Assembly (NCBI GenBank): GCA_030608865.1
Contig: JAUWDI010000024.1
Coordinates: 1-9,622, forward strand
Length of the DNA: 9,622 nucleotides
Direction: 5' to 3'
Origin: Anaerolineales bacterium
Lineage (GTDB): Bacteria; Chloroflexota; Anaerolineae; Anaerolineales; E44-bin32
Shown here: positions 6,891-9,622 of the stretch, piece after piece
Layout of the letters: each line of letters starts with the position of its first letter
Numbering within the stretch: the first letter of the stretch is position 1
Position numbers and translations under genes: made by a program
Notes under the pieces: model-generated
Databases searched by the model: none
What the model saw: the letters and a program-made list of their open reading frames with translations, nothing else
Told to the model about the DNA's origin: nothing

Positions 6891-7286
6891 TTATCGGGAT
6901 TTGACCTCGATCTTCTTCGGTCGAGATTCCTCCGACTTGGGGATTCGCAGCGATAGCACGCCATCTTCAATGGTCGCATCGGCCTTCTCCGCGTCAAGTA
7001 GGTCGGGGAGGCGTAGTCTGCGCTCGTAAGAACCACGATGTAGTTCACGCAACAGGACATCCTCTTGTCCGTTCTCCTCTTCCTTAACTTCGCCGCGCAA
7101 GGTGACGACATCTTCGATAATTTCAATTTGCAGGTCGTCAGCTTTCAGGCCGGGCACGTTAGCAGTGATCAGGTACTCATCACTGTTGGCCTGGACGTCT
7201 ACCGGCAATCGGCAGCCGCCGTTGAAGCCAACGGGATGATAACGATGCATCCTGCGATGTCTTTGTGGAACCATGTATTCACTCAT
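6891..7286 (-). CDS. Small heat-shock protein, Hsp20/alpha-crystallin family
   Basis: An ATP-independent holdase of 131 aa that would bind aggregating proteins in the cytosol and keep them refoldable, normally as a large oligomer. The N-terminal arm (1-26) is short and basic. The alpha-crystallin domain spans about 27-118, opening with LPVDVQANSDEYLITANVPG and closing with the family signature ATIEDGVLSLRIPK (A..GVL...PK, Gly109). The C-terminal tail carries IEV (126-128), matching the I-x-I/V motif that docks neighbouring dimers. ATG 7286 is chosen because AAGGAG stands about eight bases upstream; an in-frame ATG at 7343 would add 19 residues unlike the family. It is followed by a hairpin at 6843-6866 and preceded by two inverted repeats that may regulate it. 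No CIRCE element is seen. With cbpA and htrA nearby it completes a proteostasis cluster. Confidence 0.93.
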   Translation of the reverse strand: MSEYMVPQRHRRMHRYHPVGFNGGCRLPVDVQANSDEYLITANVPGLKADDLQIEIIEDVVTLRGEVKEEENGQEDVLLRELHRGSYERRLRLPDLLDAEKADATIEDGVLSLRIPKSEESRPKKIEVKSR

Positions 7287-7349
7287 TACCAACACTCCTT
7301 TATAGGTATACAGATTACGCTTCCTAGGATACCCACCGATCATCAGATG

Positions 7350-7370
7350 TTCACATACGAGATATATGAA
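7350..7370. promoter_or_regulatory. Imperfect palindrome upstream of Hsp20, possible operator
   Basis: TTCACATA (7350-7357), five bases, then TATATGAA (7363-7370): seven of eight positions are complementary. It is centred 74 bp upstream of the Hsp20 ATG and would overlap the weak -10 proposed there, as a repressor site might. Not a known CIRCE sequence. Confidence 0.35.
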
Positions 7371-7391
7371 TTCCGTTAACTACCGCGCATT

Positions 7392-7412
7392 TTTCTGGTT
7401 AGAACCTAGAAA
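7392..7412. repeat. Inverted repeat further upstream of Hsp20
   Basis: TTTCTGGTT (7392-7400) and AACCTAGAAA (7403-7412) pair over nine positions with one bulged T at 7407 and a 2-nt centre. The centre is too tight for a stable hairpin, so a protein-binding site is more plausible than an RNA structure. It lies about 105-125 bp before the Hsp20 start. Confidence 0.35.
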
Positions 7413-7475
7413 CTACGCACGAATAACACTTCAATAGAATGAAGACGCTTCGATGAAAAGTGTTGGGGGTAAAAA

Positions 7476-7547
7476 GGGGAGACAATCCGAACCCAGCGCG
7501 GAAAGGATTGATTGTCCTTCTCGGCGATCGCGGGGTCCGACGTCCCC
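7476..7547 (-). terminator. Structured segment with T run, possible terminator of the small exported protein gene
   Basis: Nested short complementary arms are visible: GGGGA (7476-7480) with TCCCC (7543-7547), and GACAATC (7481-7487) with GATTGTC (7510-7516). On the minus strand the structure is followed directly by TTTTT (7475-7471). It lies 75-146 nt after the stop at 7622, so it may be a loose terminator or a small structured RNA. The loops are large and the arms short, hence low confidence. Confidence 0.25.
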
Positions 7548-7621
7548 ACTATTTCCGTTCAGCAGTGCAGAGACGGTCGAGCTGGCTGCCGCCATATTCT
7601 CATTAAGAGACTGGGCGAACC

Positions 7622-8137
7622 TTATTCTGGATTGGGTGTGGGCAGGGGGATGGTTTGCGGTCCCAGGACACGCGTGGCGGATTCATCCATCGTCAAGCCG
7701 GTAAAGCTTTCAAGCGGGTATCTGGCTGCTTCCTCATAAAGAGTTCCCTGCAAAGCAGGGCTGCCTATCTCCATCAAGAGTGCGTAGTAATCTTCAGCCA
7801 CGGCGATCTGTTCGGCAGTGATGACGACCTCACTCCCGCGGCCATTCAGCAATGCATCGAAGCCCACTTCGAAGGTGGAAATCAAATTGAAAGATTCGTT
7901 CCAGAAGTTCGGATAAGCCAAGGCTATATCAATCAACTCGTCGTTGTGAGCCCAGAATATTTCACGGTAATAGCGACCTGTCGCGGTAGGCATGAGCAAC
8001 TCTGATTCGACCCGTAGATAGAGATCGACTGTGCTCCAAACATCTTTGCCAGTTACCACTGCAGCAGGTACTGCCAGAATTAAGAGTGCTGCCAGGATGA
8101 TGATAAGACAGGTTCTTATTTTTATTATCTTGAGCAT
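7622..8137 (-). CDS. Unrecognised small exported or membrane-anchored protein
   Basis: I do not recognise a family. The 171-aa protein starts with basic residues and a strongly hydrophobic segment at about 8-28 (CLIIILAALLILAVPAAVV), followed by TGKDVWS. It is either exported after cleavage near the AVPAA/VVTG stretch or held by that segment as an N-terminal anchor. The exported part (30-160) looks mostly helical and Tyr/Glu/Leu-rich, with phrases such as YLRVESELLMPTATGRYYRE and QIAVAEDYYALLMEIG, and it ends in the Pro-rich tail PLPTPNPE. No cysteine is left after the signal segment, and no catalytic motif or repeat is seen. ATG 8137 is preceded by AGGTAG, a weak ribosome binding site with short spacing. 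It is downstream of the esterase gene on the same strand, separated by 239 bp holding a perfect palindrome, so it probably has its own promoter. Confidence 0.8.
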   Translation of the reverse strand: MLKIIKIRTCLIIILAALLILAVPAAVVTGKDVWSTVDLYLRVESELLMPTATGRYYREIFWAHNDELIDIALAYPNFWNESFNLISTFEVGFDALLNGRGSEVVITAEQIAVAEDYYALLMEIGSPALQGTLYEEAARYPLESFTGLTMDESATRVLGPQTIPLPTPNPE

Positions 8138-8211
8138 CTACCTACTCTTGTGCTCTTCTTTTTACACAATTTGCGAAAACACTCGAGCTTTTACCAACAA
8201 TGTATTTCAAA

Positions 8212-8230
8212 TGAGATATTCAATATCTCA
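8212..8230. promoter_or_regulatory. Perfect 19-bp palindrome, candidate operator
   Basis: TGAGATATT (8212-8220), a central C, and AATATCTCA (8222-8230) form a perfect 9+1+9 inverted repeat. The one-base centre cannot make a good RNA hairpin, which favours a dimeric DNA-binding protein. It lies 75 bp before the small exported protein start (minus strand) and 20 bp before the micro-ORF ATG (plus strand), so it could control either. Confidence 0.5.
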
Positions 8231-8249
8231 CAACTATGGAGGCAATTCA

Positions 8250-8342
8250 ATGGGAAATTCATCTTTTCAGACTCTGCAACTGTCAGGATATCCAAGTTCG
8301 GGGGAACTAATCCCACATACAATAACGCTTCCCTGTAAGTAA
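8250..8342 (+). CDS. Possible 30-codon micro-ORF with strong ribosome binding site
   Basis: ATG 8250 is preceded by GGAGG (8238-8242) at the optimal 7-nt spacing, one of the best ribosome binding sites in the window. The peptide is 30 aa, Ser/Leu/Pro-rich, begins MGNSSFQTLQLSGYP and ends LPCK with a single Cys. It has no membrane segment and no recognised family. It is the only candidate gene on the plus strand in the right third of the window, between two minus-strand genes and 20 bp after the 19-bp palindrome. It may be a real regulated small peptide, the remnant of a lost gene, or chance; no codon-usage or conservation evidence is available here. Confidence 0.3.
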   Translation: MGNSSFQTLQLSGYPSSGELIPHTITLPCK

Positions 8343-8376
8343 GAGATATATCGACCTACTTGCGGATACAGCTAGC

Positions 8377-9345
8377 TCACCAGTCGACGGTTAGGTAGTG
8401 GAGTAATTCAGGAAGGACCCCACGCCAGGTGCTGGACTCATGGTTCCCGGATACCAATACGTACTTATGCTCAATATCCGCCTCGAGGAGAGTCTCGCTC
8501 AACTCAAGAGTTTTCTCATATGCGGTATCTGTGTCACCGGACATGAGAAATATCGTCAAAGGCAGTTCTCCAAGAAGTATTAGACTGAAGGGATCATATT
8601 CTGGGCGAGCGTAATTCACGTTCAGCGCCGGACTGAGTGCTCCAACATTCTGGATGATGTCTGCGTTTCGGAAGCCAATTTCTAATGCCCATACACCCCC
8701 GCGCGATACGCCCGCCAATCCCCGGCTATCCCCCTGCGCAATCGTTCGATAGGTTCGATCGATGAAGGGCACTAGACCGTTGATGAATTCATCCTCATAT
8801 GAGCCGGGCCCACCGTCTGTGCTGCTAAACAGCGGCTCGGGTTGGAGGGGCATGACTACTAATAACGGAGGTAGTGTGCCGACCCCATAAGCATCATCCA
8901 ATGCTTCTTCGATGCCAAGAATCTGCCAGTGATTCTCACCTTGCGGTTGTCCGTGGAGTAGGTAAAGAACCGGGAAACGCCGATCGAGATCGTCGTAGCA
9001 CGGTGGAAGATAGATAATAACCGGGACCAAGTCTGGGCTTACCCGTCCGGGATAGCTGGTGTGCTCCAGGCGTACTGAATTCTCCATACAAATGTTGTCA
9101 GGGGGCTCAGTAGGTATGGGATCGAATTCTGTTGATGTGCGGGGCACACATCCGGGTTCCACATCTCTTAACAATCCTGAGCAGTCCTCGAGGACCGCGG
9201 TCGGGGAGGGAGCCGGACTATTCGTCATAGATCCGTTCGGATCCTCCCCGTCTGCTGCCGTACTAGGCATTCGCTGACAGGCGGCTTGGCTTACGGCTAA
9301 CACCAGTGGAAGGAAAAAATAAACAATGAAGTGTCGACGCTGCAT
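8377..9345 (-). CDS. Secreted or lipoprotein-like alpha/beta-hydrolase, esterase D (PF00756) family
   Basis: A serine esterase of the putative-esterase family (feruloyl esterase, enterochelin esterase, antigen 85 and S-formylglutathione hydrolase relatives), acting outside the cytoplasm. At 322 aa it has an N-terminal signal (basic RRH, hydrophobic 6-18) ending in SQAAC; C23 is a possible lipidation site although Gln at -3 is atypical for a lipobox. A low-complexity Ser/Pro/Thr linker follows to about residue 50. The fold begins near residue 90, with LYLLHGQPQGENHW (127-140) supplying the oxyanion-hole region. The nucleophile is S214 in GVSRGG, the likely acid D271 or D273 in MSGDTDTAYE, and H302 in SGNHESSTW. 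Four further cysteines (55, 66, 86, 116) could form disulfides. The start at 9345 has GAGGAT about 12 bases upstream, a loose ribosome binding site. The substrate cannot be told from sequence, and no neighbouring gene indicates one. Confidence 0.92.
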   Translation of the reverse strand: MQRRHFIVYFFLPLVLAVSQAACQRMPSTAADGEDPNGSMTNSPAPSPTAVLEDCSGLLRDVEPGCVPRTSTEFDPIPTEPPDNICMENSVRLEHTSYPGRVSPDLVPVIIYLPPCYDDLDRRFPVLYLLHGQPQGENHWQILGIEEALDDAYGVGTLPPLLVVMPLQPEPLFSSTDGGPGSYEDEFINGLVPFIDRTYRTIAQGDSRGLAGVSRGGVWALEIGFRNADIIQNVGALSPALNVNYARPEYDPFSLILLGELPLTIFLMSGDTDTAYEKTLELSETLLEADIEHKYVLVSGNHESSTWRGVLPELLHYLTVDW

Positions 9346-9622
9346 GATAAAAACAAATCCTCAGGCGACATCTGCATCGTGAAAAGCTACTAACGCGAGA
9401 TCGTCGCATTTCTCCAGAGTTAAGCACACACCCTTGATATAGCATTTCTCAATCTCTGCGTATCTATTGTACCGGGCATATCGTCGCTATAGTGAGGCCC
9501 AGACCTCACCCTCTAACAAATAAGTTCCTTCCTGCACATCGGCTTGCGGGAAAATTCATACTGCCTGATTTTACCGGCGTCGCTTTTGAATCCGCATCTT
9601 CTGACTGTACAATCCTATTCAT

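Larger units (their letters stand above)
7287..7621. other. Intergenic region with no supported gene, several inverted repeats
   Basis: These 335 bp lie between the Hsp20 start and the stop of the small exported protein gene, both on the minus strand. They must hold the Hsp20 promoter, but no strong -35/-10 pair was found; TTAACG at 7378-7373 and TATGTG at 7356-7351 on the minus strand are a weak possibility. Two inverted repeats (7350-7370 and 7392-7412) and a structured segment (7476-7547) are listed separately. The open frames here have no credible start signals or protein-like sequence. Confidence 0.6.

Noticed and set aside
7476..7560. tRNA-like look of the segment (GGGGA...TCCCC arms and a GGTTCGGAT stretch on the minus strand)
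   Set aside because: The T-arm stem does not pair and no anticodon arm can be drawn, so it is not a tRNA.
7453..7704. 83-codon plus-strand open frame before and over the end of the 171-aa gene
   Set aside because: No clear ribosome binding site, Arg/Ser/Trp-biased composition, and it overlaps a better-supported minus-strand gene.
9492..9509. GTGAGG/CCTCAC inverted repeat
   Set aside because: Only six base pairs, no T tract on either side and no adjacent gene end; likely chance.
9487..9555. Minus-strand frame reading ADVQEGTYLLEGEVWASL then stop, like a protein C-terminus
   Set aside because: An in-frame stop lies just upstream and there is no good start, so only 22 open codons; too short to call without homology.
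9506..9622. Minus-strand 38-codon frame beginning with ATG exactly at the window edge
   Set aside because: No upstream sequence to judge start or ribosome binding site and no recognisable protein; it could be the tail of a gene outside the window.
9436..9622. Plus-strand frame open to the right edge
   Set aside because: No ATG and no ribosome binding site; composition not convincing. I see no supported gene between 9346 and 9622.

Overview
The window reads as ordinary bacterial chromosome of moderate GC with densely packed genes, and no rRNA, tRNA, CRISPR array, insertion sequence or phage gene was seen. The organism cannot be named from the sequence alone. GAF/PAS-rich sensor proteins, lipoprotein-like exported proteins with Pro/Thr-rich linkers behind the signal peptide, and short single-membrane-segment coiled-coil proteins would fit a Chloroflexota (Anaerolineae-like) genome, but this is inference.

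Left region (1-2785, minus strand): two sensory genes, probably one transcription unit. The first, upstream in transcription, encodes a receiver-GAF protein whose receiver has Ser where the phospho-accepting Asp should be. The second encodes a receiver-GAF-PAS-HisKA histidine kinase that runs off the left edge before its ATPase domain.

Central left region (2944-5194, plus strand): divergent from the sensory pair, behind a good sigma-70-type promoter (TTGACT, 18 bp, TAGAAT), lies a CbpA-type J-domain co-chaperone. A lipoprotein-like HtrA/Deg serine protease with one PDZ domain follows it. A strong hairpin separates htrA from convergent minus-strand genes.

Central right region (5254-7286, minus strand): two short genes, 33 bp apart, encode proteins of the same build (disordered N-terminus, one membrane helix, coiled coil, helical C-terminal part). 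Upstream of them is an Hsp20/alpha-crystallin small heat-shock protein with its own hairpin terminator. J-protein, HtrA protease and Hsp20 together make this a protein-quality-control neighbourhood, next to a phosphorelay that could sense the stress. No DNA-binding output domain is visible in either sensory protein.

Right region (7622-9345, minus strand): an unrecognised small exported or membrane-anchored protein and a secreted or lipoprotein-like esterase of the esterase D / PF00756 alpha/beta-hydrolase family. Between them are a perfect 19-bp palindrome and a possible 30-codon plus-strand ORF with a textbook ribosome binding site. The last 277 bp hold no gene I can support.

The observations most worth a second look are the pseudo-receiver, the paired membrane coiled-coil proteins beside stress genes, the palindrome plus micro-ORF, and a C8 tract inside an inverted repeat at the start of htrA.
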